A DNA stretch of 64,000 nucleotides from Micromonospora sonchi (GCF_014646235.1 NZ_BMNB01000008.1:62001-126000); one strand, 5' to 3'; positions 34,824 through 45,476 are shown, numbered from the stretch's first letter. Notes: a model not told the origin generated them from the sequence alone. Translations and numbers: made by a program.

Positions 34824-36404
34824 TCAGCTCGACTGTGCGGTCTCCGAGACCGGTGCCTCCTCGCCGACGCGGTGCGCGCGGATCTTGTGGCCGACACTGG
34901 TGAGGCAGCGACCGCTGGGCAGGTCGAAACGCCACCCGTGCAGCTGGCAGGTGAGCTGGTCGCCCTCGACGATGCCGAAACGGCTCAGGTCCGCCTTCAG
35001 GTGCGGGCAGCGCCGCTGCACCGTCCAGTCGCCGATGGTGATGTCCTCAGCGTCGACCGCCCGCTCGTGCTCGTCGTACCAGCCCTCGGCGTACTGGAGG
35101 CGCTCACTGGACAGGCACTTGAAGAAGGCGTACACGAACTCGTTGTACTGCCCGATCCGGGCCGCCGAGAAGCGGCAGGACAGGAAGAGCGAGTTGACCC
35201 AGTCCACCTCGCCGATGTGGAACAGGTGCTCCACCAGCGCCCGCTCGGTACGGAACCGGTAGCGCACCTTCTCGTCCGCGTACGGCCGCACCTGCTTGCC
35301 CGGGAAGTCCACCACGATCGACTCGACGCTCTCGCCGTCGTAACCGACCAGGTCGAAGCGCACCGGCCCGCCCACGCCCTTGGCCAGGTAGATCGACTCG
35401 TCGAGCAGCGGCTCGATGCGCCGCTTCATCTCCTTGAGCACGTCGACCTCGGGGTGCCGCCAGGACGCCTTCTCCGCCTCGATGATCGGCCGCTTGCGCT
35501 CGCGCATCTCCGCCAGGTGCGCGGCCTTGTCCGCGAAGAACTCCTCCACCGGCACCGGGTGCGTGGTGGCCGCCCCGGAGGTGGTGATCTCGGAGACGCT
35601 GCCGGGCAGCAGCACGATGCCGTTGGTCCCACCGACCTTGGCGTACTCGGTCAGGAAGACCGACTGGTCGGGGAAGATGTTCCCCTCGTCGTCGAAGATG
35701 TCGTTGAACTGCCACAACTCGTCGTCGAGGAAGCAGGGCGGGCCGGCGATCGGGAAGACGTGGTCGGCCTTCAGGTCGTCGATGTAGCGCCAGGTGCGGT
35801 CGAACTGCCGCTCCCGCTTCTGCTTGCCGAACGCGGTCTTCGCCGCCTGCGGCAGCTCGTAGACCATCGGGTACCAGATCGCCCCGGAGAACTGGAGCAT
35901 GTGCGCGTGCACGTGGCCCAACTCGGCGAAGGTGCTCAGGTCGGTGGGCCGGGCGTCGTTCTGGTTGAGCAGTCGGATGCCGTCGTACTCCACCCAGAGT
36001 GACGAGTCACCGATCGGGCCGTCGGTCGGGCTGGTCAACGCCTGGATCATGATCTTGAGGCCGCCGTCCAGCTCGACGACCTCCTCGTTGCGGGTCTTCA
36101 GGAACTTCGTGAAGCCCAGCTCGCGGAACTCGTCCTCCATCTCCGAGGTGGGGAACTCGGGCAGCAGCACGGTCGCCTTCTTCGACACGTACCGCTTCAG
36201 GTGCGCCGCGTCGAAGTGGTCCCGGTGCAGGTGGGAGACGTACAGGTAGTCGACGTCGCCGAGCGCCTCCCAGTCGAGCTGGGAATTGTCCGGGAACGGG
36301 AACCAGGAGGCAAAGTAGGCCGGGTTGACCCACGGGTCGCACAGGATGCTGCCCGCAGCCGTGTCGATCCGCATGCTCGCGTGCCCGGTACCGGTCACTC
36401 GCAC
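34824..36404 (-). CDS. MBL-fold hydrolase fused to a C-terminal Rieske domain (CMAH-like)
   Basis: 526 aa. Residues 1-300 form a metallo-beta-lactamase fold with the metal motif SHLHRDHFD near 57 and HVHAHMLQF near 165. Residues about 440-505 form a Rieske [2Fe-2S] domain with CPHLKADLS and CQLHGWRFD ligand pairs. This two-part architecture is that of CMP-N-acetylneuraminate hydroxylase-like proteins, though there the Rieske part is N-terminal. No sialic-acid genes are nearby, so the substrate is open. GTG start at 36404 (MRVTGTGHASMRIDTAAG). Convergent with the preceding oxidoreductase. Confidence 0.88.
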   Translation of the reverse strand: MRVTGTGHASMRIDTAAGSILCDPWVNPAYFASWFPFPDNSQLDWEALGDVDYLYVSHLHRDHFDAAHLKRYVSKKATVLLPEFPTSEMEDEFRELGFTKFLKTRNEEVVELDGGLKIMIQALTSPTDGPIGDSSLWVEYDGIRLLNQNDARPTDLSTFAELGHVHAHMLQFSGAIWYPMVYELPQAAKTAFGKQKRERQFDRTWRYIDDLKADHVFPIAGPPCFLDDELWQFNDIFDDEGNIFPDQSVFLTEYAKVGGTNGIVLLPGSVSEITTSGAATTHPVPVEEFFADKAAHLAEMRERKRPIIEAEKASWRHPEVDVLKEMKRRIEPLLDESIYLAKGVGGPVRFDLVGYDGESVESIVVDFPGKQVRPYADEKVRYRFRTERALVEHLFHIGEVDWVNSLFLSCRFSAARIGQYNEFVYAFFKCLSSERLQYAEGWYDEHERAVDAEDITIGDWTVQRRCPHLKADLSRFGIVEGDQLTCQLHGWRFDLPSGRCLTSVGHKIRAHRVGEEAPVSETAQSS

Positions 36405-36620
36405 CGCAGTTCCCCCTCAAAAAGACAAATCAAAGGCGTACGCCGAAACGCTACCGGAGGCAGTGTGGTCGCCGCCCCGCGACGCCGCCATACCCGCTCG
36501 TCTCATCGAGACGGGCCGAAGGTCCCAGGCGTCCGACCGCCCGTGTCCGCCCCACCGCAGGTCCCCGCAGGCAGGGCATGCCAGACTAGCCGGAGATCCC
36601 AACGCGAGGAAGGACCGACA

Positions 36621-36842
36621 GTGGCGGGAAGCGAGCCGGTAACGTCGCCAGATCAGCACAAGCCCGGGCACCGCAAGGCCGGGCGGATCGGCGCGGTTCT
36701 CACCGCGCTCGCGCTGTTGGCGATGCTCTGCGGCAACCACGAGGGCAGGGTCGAGGACCTCTGGCTGATCGGCCTGGCCGCGTTCCTACTGCTGGTCGTG
36801 ATCGGCGACGCGGTGCTGCGCCGCAACGGCCTGCGGTCCTGA
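36621..36842 (+). CDS. DUF2631 small membrane protein
   Basis: 73 aa. A polar N-terminus with SPDQHKPGHRKAGRIG, then two hydrophobic helices (about 23-38 and 48-64), and a short basic tail. Matches the actinobacterial DUF2631 family, which in other genomes sits near dxr; here it marks the right boundary of the accessory stretch. GTG at 36621 has GAGGAAGGA upstream; a longer upstream frame is antisense to the MBL-Rieske gene. Confidence 0.85.
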   Translation: MAGSEPVTSPDQHKPGHRKAGRIGAVLTALALLAMLCGNHEGRVEDLWLIGLAAFLLLVVIGDAVLRRNGLRS

Positions 36843-36874
36843 CCGCCGGGCGCAACACCGAAGAACGACGTACG

Positions 36875-36909
36875 AAGGCCCGCCCCCGGTCGCGGAGGCG
36901 GGCCCTTCG
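36875..36909. terminator. Hairpin between convergent DUF2631 and DivIVA-repeat genes
   Basis: GAAGGCCCGCC and GGCGGGCCCTTC can form a stem of about 11 bp, between stops at 36842 (+) and 36919 (-). Confidence 0.7.
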
Positions 36910-36918
36910 TCGTGGCTG

Positions 36919-38220
36919 TCAGCGGCCGAAGAGGATGTCCTGGACGTTCTTCAGCGCGGCGTCGACCTCGGCCTCGAAGTAGCCGCCCTGCACCAGCCCG
37001 AAGCGCAGGGTGTCCAGGTCCTTCGGGTTCACCGGCATCGGGTTACGCCCGGCCATCCCGCCGAGCAGGCTCTCGAAGAACCGGTCCACCTGGTCGGGGT
37101 CGTACCCGCTGCCGAACCGGCGTACCTGGAAACTACGTCGGATCTGATCCACTCGATAGAGATCGCTGCCGGGCGGTCCGGCCATCGGCGGCCCACCCAT
37201 CGGCGCTCCACCCATCGCGGGCGGACCCGCCATCGGCGATGGCCCGGCCATCGACGGCCCACCGAGCGCCTGTTGCGGCACGCCGGGAGGCCCGGCGGGG
37301 CCGCGACGGTCCGGCATCCGGATCTCCGCGGTCATGTCGGCCCGGCCGTGCCGGCCCGCCTCGAAGCCGTCGAAGCGCTGCTCGTCCGGCGGACCGTAAC
37401 CACCCGGTCCATCTGGCGGACCGTAACCACCCGGCCTGTCAGAGGAGCCGTAACCGCCGGGGCCGTCCGGCGGACCATAACCACCCGGCCCGTCGGAGGA
37501 ACCGTAACCGCCGGGGCCGTCCGGCGAACCGTAACCACCCGGCCCGTCGGAGGAACCGTAACCACCGGGGCCGTCCGGCGAACCGTAACCACCCGGCCCG
37601 TCGGGGGAACCGTAGCCACCGGGGCCGTCCGAGGGGCCATAGCCGCCGGGGCCGTCGGGGGAACCGTAACCACCGGGGCCGGCGGGCAGGCCGCGCGGCG
37701 GCGGGCCGCCGTGGCCCATCGGAGCGCCCGGTGGGCCCATCGGACCGGCGGGGCCGCGCGGCGCGTCGTAACCGCCCCGGGGGGCGTCGTAGCCGCCGGC
37801 GAAGGCGCCGGTCGGCTCGTCGTAGCGACCGTACGGCGGGCCGGCCTGTGCGGGCATCGACCGGGGTGGCATCGGCGGCTGCGGCACCGGCGACATGCCG
37901 CGGTCCTCGCGCATCGGCGGCCCCCCCATCCGGTCCGGCGGGCCCATCCGGGAATCGCCGACGGCACGGCCCGCGCCGCGCTCCTCCATCTCGGCCAACT
38001 GTCGTTCGACCCGGTCGAGGTGCAGGTCGACCTGCCACTCGTCATAACCGTTGAAGCGAACCCGGAAGACGACGTCGTGGACCTCCTGGGAGGCCACCGG
38101 AGCTCCGACCGGCTGGCCGGCCAGGGTCGCCTCGACGCGGTCCAGGAAGGCGTCCACCTCGTCAACCTTGTATCCCCGGCGGAGCGCCTTACGCCGGAAA
38201 CGCTGACCCTGACTCGCCAC
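36919..38220 (-). CDS. DivIVA-like protein with nonapeptide repeats
   Basis: 433 aa. Residues 1-75 hold a DivIVA-type motif (FRRKALRRGYKVDEVDAFLDRV) with a second segment, VVFRVRFNGYDEWQVDLHLDRVERQLAEM. The middle carries 11 tandem GPGGYGSPD-type nonapeptides (about 180-280) in a Pro/Gly/Met-rich region. The C-terminus repeats the DivIVA pattern: VRRFGSGYDPDQVDRFFESLL and LVQGGYFEAEVDAALKNV. It probably acts at the membrane in growth or division. GTG at 38220 (VASQGQRF) was chosen from the domain start; an earlier frame overlaps rlmN. Confidence 0.85.
   Translation of the reverse strand: MASQGQRFRRKALRRGYKVDEVDAFLDRVEATLAGQPVGAPVASQEVHDVVFRVRFNGYDEWQVDLHLDRVERQLAEMEERGAGRAVGDSRMGPPDRMGGPPMREDRGMSPVPQPPMPPRSMPAQAGPPYGRYDEPTGAFAGGYDAPRGGYDAPRGPAGPMGPPGAPMGHGGPPPRGLPAGPGGYGSPDGPGGYGPSDGPGGYGSPDGPGGYGSPDGPGGYGSSDGPGGYGSPDGPGGYGSSDGPGGYGPPDGPGGYGSSDRPGGYGPPDGPGGYGPPDEQRFDGFEAGRHGRADMTAEIRMPDRRGPAGPPGVPQQALGGPSMAGPSPMAGPPAMGGAPMGGPPMAGPPGSDLYRVDQIRRSFQVRRFGSGYDPDQVDRFFESLLGGMAGRNPMPVNPKDLDTLRFGLVQGGYFEAEVDAALKNVQDILFGR
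37384..37680 (-). repeat. Eleven tandem 27-bp repeats in the DivIVA-like gene
   Basis: Eleven in-frame copies of a 27-bp unit encoding (G/R)PGGYG(S/P)(P/S)D. Units alternate between SPD, PPD, PSD and SSD endings, and the DNA differs mainly at those positions. Copy number is likely to vary between strains. Confidence 0.92.
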
Positions 38221-38251
38221 TATGTCTCCTGGTCTCGTTCGCCACGCCCGG

Positions 38252-39403
38252 TCACGCCGAACTCTCCCCGGCCGGGTCGGTGCCTGTGTCCTCCGCAGCG
38301 GCCAGTTGCCCACACGCTCCGTCGATCTCGCGGCCTCGGGTGTCCCGCACCGTGGTGGACACCCCGGCGTCGCGCAACCGCCGGACGAACTCCCGCTCGA
38401 CCGGCTTCGGGCTGGCGTCCCAGCGACTGCCCGGAGTCGGGTTGAGCGGGATCAGGTTCACGTGGGCCAGCTTGCCGGCCAGCAGCCGCCCGAGTAGATC
38501 GGCTCGCCACGGCTGGTCGTTCACGTCCTTGATCATCGCGTACTCGATCGACACGCGACGCCCCGTGCGAGCCGCGTAGGCCCACGCTGCGTCCAGCACC
38601 TCGGACACCTTCCAGCGCTGGTTGACCGGCACGAGTTCGTCGCGCAGCTCATCATCGGGGGCGTGCAGCGACAACGCAAGGGTCACCGAGAGGTCTTCGC
38701 TGGCCAGTCGGTGGATGGCCGGCACCAGCCCGACCGTGGAAACGGTGATGTGCCGCTGCGACAGCCCGAGCCCCTCCGGTGCCGGCGCGACCAGCCGGCG
38801 GATCGCCGCCACCACCCGGTTGTAGTTCGCCAGCGGCTCCCCCATGCCCATGAAGACCACGTGCGACAGCCTCGGCGGCGACCCGGCCACCACGCCGGAG
38901 GCGGCCACACCGGCCAGGTACACCGCCTGGTCGACGATCTCGGCGGTGGAGAGGTTACGGGTCAGCCCCGCCTGGCCGGTCGCGCAGAACGGGCAGGCCA
39001 TGCCGCATCCGGCCTGGCTGGAGATGCAGACGGTGATCCGGTCCGGATAGCCCATCAGCACGCTCTCCACCAACGACCCGTCGTGCAGCCGCCAGAGCGC
39101 CTTGCGCGTCGCCCCCTCGTCGCAGGCCAACTCCCGCACCGGGTTGAGCAGCCGGGGCAGCAGCTGGTCGGCCAACCGCTCGCGGGACGCCGCCGGTAGG
39201 TCGGTCATCAGCGCCGGGTCGCGGACCAGCCGGCCGAAGTAGTGGGTGGAGACCTGTCCGGCGCGGAACGCCGGCTCACCCAGCTCGGTGACCAGGGCCT
39301 TCCGGCCGGCCAGGTCCAGATCGGCGAGGTGCTGCGGGGGCATTGCCGCCCGGCGCGCGCCGGGCGCGTCCGGGTCGACCGGGATCAGGGGCAGGCTCGT
39401 CAT
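38252..39403 (-). CDS. rlmN: 23S rRNA (adenine-C2) / tRNA methyltransferase RlmN
   Basis: Radical-SAM enzyme that methylates C2 of A2503 in 23S rRNA (and tRNA A37). 383 aa. Cluster motif [12 protein letters not shown] near residue 137 (CxxxCxxC), [15 protein letters not shown] near 184, [13 protein letters not shown] near 235, and the second methyl-accepting Cys near the C-terminus in [15 protein letters not shown] at 39403. Lies between cdsA and the DivIVA-like gene, the usual actinobacterial place. Confidence 0.96.
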   Translation of the reverse strand: MTSLPLIPVDPDAPGARRAAMPPQHLADLDLAGRKALVTELGEPAFRAGQVSTHYFGRLVRDPALMTDLPAASRERLADQLLPRLLNPVRELACDEGATRKALWRLHDGSLVESVLMGYPDRITVCISSQAGCGMACPFCATGQAGLTRNLSTAEIVDQAVYLAGVAASGVVAGSPPRLSHVVFMGMGEPLANYNRVVAAIRRLVAPAPEGLGLSQRHITVSTVGLVPAIHRLASEDLSVTLALSLHAPDDELRDELVPVNQRWKVSEVLDAAWAYAARTGRRVSIEYAMIKDVNDQPWRADLLGRLLAGKLAHVNLIPLNPTPGSRWDASPKPVEREFVRRLRDAGVSTTVRDTRGREIDGACGQLAAAEDTGTDPAGESSA

Positions 39404-39507
39404 GGCCCGTCCAGTCTGGCACGCCCGGCACGGAACGTACCCGCCCGCGGGGGGCGAATCCGCTCCGATCGCCTCCGCGCCCCGGCTGCGCCAGCGTGAT
39501 CCATGCC

Positions 39508-40734
39508 TCAGCCCACCGCCGGAACAAAGACCACGAGCAGCAGGTACGCGGTGGGCACGGCGAACAGGACCGAGTCGAGCCGGTCCATCAGACCACCGTG
39601 GCCGGGCAGCAGATTACTCATGTCCTTCACGCCGAGATCACGTTTGATCATGGACTCGGCCAGGTCACCGAGGACCGCGGCGACCGCGATCGCCAGCCCG
39701 AACACGGCACCCCACCAGGGGGCCACATCGAACAGCAGCCAGAGCAGCAGGGCGCTGCCCAGCGCAGCGGCTCCGACCGAGCCGGCGAACCCCTCCCAGG
39801 ACTTCTTCGGGCTGATCGCCGGCGCCATCGGGTGCTTGCCGAAGTTGGCCCCGGCCGCGTACCCGCCGGTGTCGGAGAGCACCACGGCGACGAGGGTCAC
39901 CAGCACCCGCAGGTCCCCGTCGCCGGGGGACGAGGCGAGCAGGGCGGCGAAGCCGCCGAGGAAGGGCACGTACACCGCGATCAGGGTGGCCGCGGTGGCG
40001 TCCCGCCGGAAGTTGGCGATGCCGTCACCGAGCCGCCAGACCAACGTGCCGGCGACCGTGACCAGCAGGCCGAGCAGGAGCGCGTCCGGGCCGGCGAACC
40101 AGGCCATCGTAACGGTGAGCACCCCACCGGCGATCAGCGGCACCAGCGGCACCTGCGCACCGCTGCGGCGCACCGCTCGGGACAACTCCCAGATGCCGAT
40201 GCCGAAGGCCGCGGCGAGCACCAGCAGGAAGGCCGGGGTGTAAAGGAACAGCGGCAACAGGACCGCCGCCCCCAGGCACACCCCGACCGAGATCGCCGCC
40301 GGCAGGTTACGACCGGCGCGACCGGACGACTTCTGCTGACTGGCCGGTCGGCCGGCGCCAGCGCGGCGCCGACCACGGTGGCGCTTGCCCGGCGTCGGCT
40401 GTTCGTCGGGCTCCGGCTCGTCGGCAGCGCGCACCGACGCCTCCTCGTGATCCAGGTCCGCGCCGACGCGTACCGGCGGGATCTGCGCGGTGGGGGCCTC
40501 CTCGTGGTCCGGAGCCGCACCGACACGCACCGGAGCGAACTGCGCCGTGGGTGCCTGCTCGTGGTCCAGGTCCAGGTCCAGGTCCCGGTGCCCGTTCACC
40601 TCGTACCGCTCGGTCGCGGGTCGCGGGTCCCGGTTCCACGGGTCGGGGTCGAGTTCCGGGTCGGGCCAGGGCAGCGACACCGGGCGTTCCCGGCCGCGGG
40701 CCTCGGCGCCACCGTAGGGGTCGAGGTGGGACAT
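39508..40734 (-). CDS. cdsA: Phosphatidate cytidylyltransferase with long charged N-terminus
   Basis: Makes CDP-diacylglycerol from phosphatidate and CTP in the membrane. 408 aa. About seven to eight helices begin near residue 145; the signature region [15 protein letters not shown] ... [16 protein letters not shown] ... [13 protein letters not shown] is at 310-385. The N-terminal 140 residues are acidic and partly repeated (DHEEAPTAQ(F/I)(A/P)PVRVGA twice), not part of the enzyme fold. ATG at 40734; a GTG one codon earlier is equally possible. Downstream of frr. Confidence 0.95.
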   Translation of the reverse strand: MSHLDPYGGAEARGRERPVSLPWPDPELDPDPWNRDPRPATERYEVNGHRDLDLDLDHEQAPTAQFAPVRVGAAPDHEEAPTAQIPPVRVGADLDHEEASVRAADEPEPDEQPTPGKRHRGRRRAGAGRPASQQKSSGRAGRNLPAAISVGVCLGAAVLLPLFLYTPAFLLVLAAAFGIGIWELSRAVRRSGAQVPLVPLIAGGVLTVTMAWFAGPDALLLGLLVTVAGTLVWRLGDGIANFRRDATAATLIAVYVPFLGGFAALLASSPGDGDLRVLVTLVAVVLSDTGGYAAGANFGKHPMAPAISPKKSWEGFAGSVGAAALGSALLLWLLFDVAPWWGAVFGLAIAVAAVLGDLAESMIKRDLGVKDMSNLLPGHGGLMDRLDSVLFAVPTAYLLLVVFVPAVG

Positions 40735-40947
40735 CACGCACCAGATGGGAGCGGTACGAGATCCACGACTTGACGCACAGCCACTACCATCCCTACCCGC
40801 GCGAGGCGCTCCGTCTGATTCTCCGGCCCGTCGGCCGGCCGATCCCCACCGTTCATCGCCGGGTCACCGGGAATCGTGCCGAGCCTACTGCACCTCCCCG
40901 CCCCGCAGGACGTACCAGTCCCGCCCTCGGCCCCCGCCGCGAGGGGG

Positions 40948-41505
40948 TCAGACCTCCAGGAGTTCGGCTTCCTTGTGCTTGACCAGCTCGTCGACGTGGG
41001 CGACGTAGCGCTGGGTGAGGTCGTCCAGTTCCTTCTCCGCGCGGCGGCCCTCGTCCTCGCCGACCTCGCCGTCCTTGACCAGCCGGTCCAGCTCTTCCTT
41101 GCCCTTGCGCCGGATGTTGCGGATGGCGACCTTGGCCTCCTCAGCCTTGTGGCGGACGACCTTGATCATGTCCCGGCGCCGCTCCTCGGTCATCTGCGGG
41201 AGCAGGATGCGCAGCTGGTTACCCTCGTTGGTCGGGTTGACCCCGAGGTCCGAGTCGCGGATCGCCTTCTCCATGGCGTTGATCTGCGAGGTGTCGTACG
41301 GCTTGACGATGGCCATTCGCGGCTCGGGAATCCCCACCGACGCCATCTGGGTCAGCGGCGTCGGACTGCCGTAGTAGTCGATGATGATCTTGGAGAACAT
41401 GCCCGGATTGGCGCGACCGGTGCGGATGGCGCCGAACTCCTCCTTGGCGTGCTCGACCGCACGCTCCATCTTCTCCTCGGCCTCGAGGAGGGTGTCGTCG
41501 ATCAC
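40948..41505 (-). CDS. frr: Ribosome recycling factor
   Basis: 185 aa, standard length. Splits post-termination ribosomes with EF-G. Starts [24 protein letters not shown] and carries the conserved [10 protein letters not shown] near residue 28 and RIPLPQ-like [15 protein letters not shown] near 103. GTG start at 41505 with GGAGAG upstream. Follows pyrH by 76 bp in the rpsB-tsf-pyrH-frr order. Confidence 0.97.
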   Translation of the reverse strand: MIDDTLLEAEEKMERAVEHAKEEFGAIRTGRANPGMFSKIIIDYYGSPTPLTQMASVGIPEPRMAIVKPYDTSQINAMEKAIRDSDLGVNPTNEGNQLRILLPQMTEERRRDMIKVVRHKAEEAKVAIRNIRRKGKEELDRLVKDGEVGEDEGRRAEKELDDLTQRYVAHVDELVKHKEAELLEV

Positions 41506-41581
41506 CGCTCTCCTCGCCTCCTTCTTGTGCTCGTCGTGGGCTTGTCGGGTCGTCGGGCGCCGGGGTCGAAACGGCGGCGGC

Positions 41582-42349
41582 TCAGGTGGTGATCAGCGTG
41601 CCGATCTGCTCGCCGCCCACCGCGCGGACGATGGTGTCCTCGCCTTGCGCGCCGAAGACCAGCATCGGCAGGCCGTTCTCCATGCAGAGACTGAAGGCCG
41701 CCGCGTCGGCGACCCGAAGGTTGCGCCGCAGCACCTCGGAGAAGGTGATCGAGTCGAACTTGCTGGCGGCCGGGTCGACCCGGGGGTCGGCCGTGTAGAC
41801 GCCGTCGACGCCGTTCTTGCTCATCAGCACCACGTCCGCGTGGATCTCCAACGCACGCTGGGCGGCCACCGTGTCGGTGGAGAAGTACGGCATCCCCGCC
41901 CCGGCGCCGAAGATGACCACGCGGCCCTTCTCCAGGTGCCGGATCGCCCGCAACGGGATGTACGGCTCGGCGACCTGGGCCATCGTGATGGCGCTCTGCA
42001 CCCGGGTCTCGATGCCCTCCTTCTCCAGGAAGTCCTGGAGGGCGAGGCAGTTCATCACCGTGCCGAGCATGCCCATGTAGTCCGCCCGGGCCCGGTCCAT
42101 GCCCCGCTTCTGCAGTTCCGCCCCGCGGAAAAAGTTGCCGCCGCCGACCACGACGGAGACCTGAACCCCCCGGCGCACCACGGTGGCGATCTGACGGGCG
42201 ATGGCCTGAACGACGTCCGGGTCGACGCCGATCGCCCCGCCGCCGAACACCTCGCCGGAGAGCTTCAGCACCACCCGCCGCGCCCGACCGGGCGGTGGTG
42301 CCGTCGGGTTATCCGCCGCCAACGTACGGTCCTTCACAACCTGCGTCAT
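41582..42349 (-). CDS. pyrH: UMP kinase
   Basis: Phosphorylates UMP to UDP, hexameric amino-acid-kinase fold, 255 aa. [12 protein letters not shown] near residue 27, [18 protein letters not shown] near 67, and [22 protein letters not shown] near 146 are the binding loops. ATG at 42349. Part of the rpsB-tsf-pyrH-frr translation cluster. Confidence 0.97.
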   Translation of the reverse strand: MTQVVKDRTLAADNPTAPPPGRARRVVLKLSGEVFGGGAIGVDPDVVQAIARQIATVVRRGVQVSVVVGGGNFFRGAELQKRGMDRARADYMGMLGTVMNCLALQDFLEKEGIETRVQSAITMAQVAEPYIPLRAIRHLEKGRVVIFGAGAGMPYFSTDTVAAQRALEIHADVVLMSKNGVDGVYTADPRVDPAASKFDSITFSEVLRRNLRVADAAAFSLCMENGLPMLVFGAQGEDTIVRAVGGEQIGTLITT

Positions 42350-42403
42350 CCGCCCGCCCTTCCCCAGCGCCCGGGTGCGTACCTGCCCTTGCCGACCTTA
42401 TGG

Positions 42404-42451
42404 GACGAGGAGGCGGCGGTGTCTGTCGCGTACACCGGCAGCCTCCTCGTC
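42404..42451 (-). terminator. Hairpin between tsf and pyrH
   Basis: GACGAGGAGGC and GCCTCCTCGTC (11 bp) with inner CGGTGT/ACACCG. It lies 46 bp after the tsf stop and 55 bp before pyrH; may be an attenuating or processing hairpin since genes on both sides read the same way. Confidence 0.6.
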
Positions 42452-42496
42452 GTGTCGTTGCTCAGCCCACGGGCGTGGCACGCCCGGCCGGCGGCG

Positions 42497-43324
42497 TCAG
42501 GCCTGGCCGACCTCGAACCGCACGAAGCGGGTGACCTCGATACCGGCCTCCGCCAGCACCTGCTTCACCGTCTTCTTGTTGTCGGTGACCGACGCCTGCT
42601 CCAGCAGGACGAAGTCCTTGAAGAAGGCGTTCACCCGACCCTCGACGATCTTCGGCAGCGCCGCCTCCGGCTTGTTCTCCTCGCGGGCGGTCTGCTCGGC
42701 GACACGCCGCTCGGACTCGACGACCTCGGCCGGCACCTCGTCGCGGGTGAGGTACTGCGGACGCATCGCGGCGATCTGCATGGCCGTGCCGCGCGCGTCG
42801 GCGTCGCCCGCCTCGTCGGTCTTGCCGGAGTACTGCACCAGCACGCCGACCGCCGGGGGCAGGTCCTGCGCCTTGCGGTGCAGGTAGACCGCGACGGTGC
42901 CGTCGACCTTGGCAAAGCGGTTCAGCACCAGCTTCTCGCCGATCTTGGCCGACTGCTCCTGGACCAGGTCCGCGACGGGCCGGCCGTCGACCTCGCTGGC
43001 CAGCAGCTCCTCGGCGTTGCTCACGCCGGAACGCTCGCCGTGCTCGACCAGCCGCTGGGCCAGCGCGATGAAGGCCTCGTTCTTGGCCACGAAGTCGGTC
43101 TCGCAGTTGAGCTCGAGCAGGGCCTGACCGGCGTGGGCGATGAGCCCGTTGGCGGCGGTGCGGCTGGCGCGCTTGCCGACATCCTTGGCGCCCTTGACGC
43201 GCAGGATCTCGACGGCCTTGTCGAAGTCGCCCTCGGCCTCGGTCAGGGCCTTCTTGCTGTCCATCATGCCGGCGCCGGTCAGGTCGCGGAGCTTCTTGAC
43301 GTCCGCCGCGGTGATCTGGGACAT
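42497..43324 (-). CDS. tsf: Elongation factor Ts
   Basis: 275 aa. Exchanges GDP on EF-Tu. N-terminal UBA-like domain [24 protein letters not shown], then [26 protein letters not shown] near residue 62, the classic EF-Ts core. C-terminal [18 protein letters not shown] at 43324. Downstream of rpsB. Confidence 0.97.
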   Translation of the reverse strand: MSQITAADVKKLRDLTGAGMMDSKKALTEAEGDFDKAVEILRVKGAKDVGKRASRTAANGLIAHAGQALLELNCETDFVAKNEAFIALAQRLVEHGERSGVSNAEELLASEVDGRPVADLVQEQSAKIGEKLVLNRFAKVDGTVAVYLHRKAQDLPPAVGVLVQYSGKTDEAGDADARGTAMQIAAMRPQYLTRDEVPAEVVESERRVAEQTAREENKPEAALPKIVEGRVNAFFKDFVLLEQASVTDNKKTVKQVLAEAGIEVTRFVRFEVGQA

Positions 43325-43450
43325 GACTCTCTCTTCGGTCTTGAGATTGCGGTGGAATGGTCTGAGGTGCCAGTTACCCGGATCCGGGAGGTTCGTGCCC
43401 GGTCTGGCCGTCGCCGGCCACCATCAGCAACGGTGGCCGGCGACGGTGGG

Positions 43451-44305
43451 TCACTGACCCGCGACGGCGGCCGGCTGCTCGGCCGGCTGCTGCTCCTCGG
43501 CCTTCGGCTCCTCGGCCTTCTTGGGCTCCTCGAGCAGCTCACGCTCCCACTCAGCCAGCGGCTCGTCGGTGGCGACCCCGGCCTCCGGCTTCTCGTCGCC
43601 GCCCCGGCGACGGCCGGACCGGGTGATCAGACCGTCGGCGACGGCCGCGGCGACCACCTTGGTCAGCAGCTCGGCCGAGCGGATCGCGTCGTCGTTACCC
43701 GGGATCGGGAAGTCGACCTCGTCCGGGTCGCAGTTGGTGTCGAGCACGGCGATCACCGGAATGCCCAGCTTGCGGGCCTCGTCGACGGCGATGTGCTCCT
43801 TCTTGGTGTCGACCACCCAGACCGCGGCCGGCAGCTTCTGCATGTCCCGCAGGCCGCCCAGGGTGCGGGACAGCTTCACCTTCTCGCGGGAGAGCTGCAG
43901 GGTCTCCTTCTTGGTGTAACCGGCGGCGGTGCCGCTCAGGTCACCGATCGCCTCCAACTCCTTCATCCGCTGGAGCCGCTTGTACACCGTCTGGAAGTTG
44001 GTCAGCATGCCGCCGAGCCAGCGGTGGTTGACGTACGGCTGGCCGACCCGGGTCGCCTGCTCGGCGATCGCCTCCTGGGCCTGCTTCTTGGTGCCGACGA
44101 AGAGGATGCTGCCGCCCTCGGCCACCGTGTTGCGCACGAACTCGTACGCCTTCTCGATGTAGTCGAGAGTCTGGCGCAGGTCGATGATGTAGATGCCGTT
44201 GCGCTCGGTGAAGATGAAGCGCTTCATCTTGGGGTTCCAGCGCCGGGTCTGGTGCCCGAAGTGAACACCGCTCTCCAGCAGTTGACGCATGGTCACGACG
44301 GCCAT
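43451..44305 (-). CDS. rpsB: 30S ribosomal protein S2
   Basis: 284 aa. [32 protein letters not shown] is the S2 N-terminus; [13 protein letters not shown] near 93 and [24 protein letters not shown] near 190 follow. The last 50 residues form a charged, Glu/Pro/Ala-rich tail. ATG at 44305. About 200 bp upstream, up to repeat copy C, is non-coding and probably carries the operon promoter and leader. Confidence 0.97.
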   Translation of the reverse strand: MAVVTMRQLLESGVHFGHQTRRWNPKMKRFIFTERNGIYIIDLRQTLDYIEKAYEFVRNTVAEGGSILFVGTKKQAQEAIAEQATRVGQPYVNHRWLGGMLTNFQTVYKRLQRMKELEAIGDLSGTAAGYTKKETLQLSREKVKLSRTLGGLRDMQKLPAAVWVVDTKKEHIAVDEARKLGIPVIAVLDTNCDPDEVDFPIPGNDDAIRSAELLTKVVAAAVADGLITRSGRRRGGDEKPEAGVATDEPLAEWERELLEEPKKAEEPKAEEQQPAEQPAAVAGQ

Positions 44306-44506
44306 GGTTGTACTCCTTGCGGTCCCTGGTTGTCCCGCCCGGCCGGCGGCCGGGCGGCCTGGTGCCCGGTCGCCGGCCAGGGTGGGCCCGATCAAGATCG
44401 AGACCAGGGAGGCCGCCGCCACACGACGACTCGTGAGGAGGGCACGCGAGGTCGACCACACGAGGCGGTCGCCAGTCGACCAGTGTACGCGCCTCCAGCT
44501 GAGCTG

Positions 44507-44561
44507 TAAGGAAGGGCCCCTTATTAACGCCTCGTGTAGAGGAAGGGCCCCTTATTAACGC
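44507..44561. repeat. Paired GGGCCC palindrome repeat, copy C
   Basis: AAGGAAGGGCCCCTTATTAAC, then GCCTCGTGTAG, then AGGAAGGGCCCCTTATTAAC. Both halves have TTATTAAC in place of TTCTTAAC. It directly abuts the stop (44562) of the next minus-strand gene. Confidence 0.88.
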
Positions 44562-45476
44562 TCAGCCCACCGCGAGGGCAGCAGCGAGGAAGAGCGCCAG
44601 GCCGACGGTCAGGTACGCGGTCGGCGGACGCAGCCAGCCCCGCGCCCCGTCGGTCAACGAGAATCCGGTGGTCCGCAGCCCGTACAGACCGGCCGCGAAG
44701 ATCGGCAGGCCGCACATCAGGAACGTGCCCGCCAGCACGTCGGCGGCGGACACCGGGTCCGCGGTCACCCCGTGCAGCAGCACCCGCAGGGCCGGCACCT
44801 CGAAGATCACGACCAGCACGGCACACAGTACGGCGAGCACCGGCCGCCGACTGCGGTACACACCGTCGCCGGCCGGCAGGCTCGGCTGCGTACCAACCGT
44901 CTGGTACCCGCCCTCCGCCGCGACGGCGTGCGGTCCGGCCTCGCCCACCGGCAGGTCGGCCCGGGGAGCGACCGAGGGCATCGGTCCGGTCGGCTGCTCC
45001 AAGGGGTTCGCCGACTCCGCCCCCCGCCTTCCCTCCACGATCGGGTAGCCAGCGAGCAGGGCGGAGCGGGTCGAATCACTCGCCAGGGGATCACCTCCGG
45101 CTGGGCTCGGCTCGGGGGCGGCGCGGCGACCGGGACGATCTGCCGGCAGTTCACCGGAGACCTCCGGGTCCACCGATTCGGTACGCCGCATGCGCGATGC
45201 CCGGTAGCGCCCGGTCTCCGCCGGGGCATCCCCCAGCGGGTCCGCTCCGCCGAAGCTCCGCACCGAGCCGTACCGGTCGTCCTCATCGATTCGCGGATCC
45301 GGCGCGACCCCCAGATCGGCGGCCAGCGGATCGGCGAGGCGCGTCTCGTCGTCGCGGTAACGCGCCTCCGCCGCGCCACGCCAGTCCGGATCGCCATAGC
45401 CATGCTCGCGTTCACCCGAGTACCAGCGCGATTCCTGATCGTCGGCAAAGCTGCGTCGTCCGTCCACGCCCGGCAC
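44562..45476 (-). CDS. Hypothetical membrane protein with acidic N-terminal region
   Basis: About 304 aa from the chosen GTG at 45476. N-terminal 190 residues are acidic and disordered-looking ([17 protein letters not shown] and similar). C-terminal hydrophobic segments: [60 protein letters not shown]. No family recognised. Start is uncertain; the frame is open up to 45632. It lies opposite to yraN. Confidence 0.65.
   Translation of the reverse strand: MPGVDGRRSFADDQESRWYSGEREHGYGDPDWRGAAEARYRDDETRLADPLAADLGVAPDPRIDEDDRYGSVRSFGGADPLGDAPAETGRYRASRMRRTESVDPEVSGELPADRPGRRAAPEPSPAGGDPLASDSTRSALLAGYPIVEGRRGAESANPLEQPTGPMPSVAPRADLPVGEAGPHAVAAEGGYQTVGTQPSLPAGDGVYRSRRPVLAVLCAVLVVIFEVPALRVLLHGVTADPVSAADVLAGTFLMCGLPIFAAGLYGLRTTGFSLTDGARGWLRPPTAYLTVGLALFLAAALAVG

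Noticed and set aside
37384..37680. CRISPR or intergenic repeat array
   Set aside because: In-frame tandem coding repeats without spacers.
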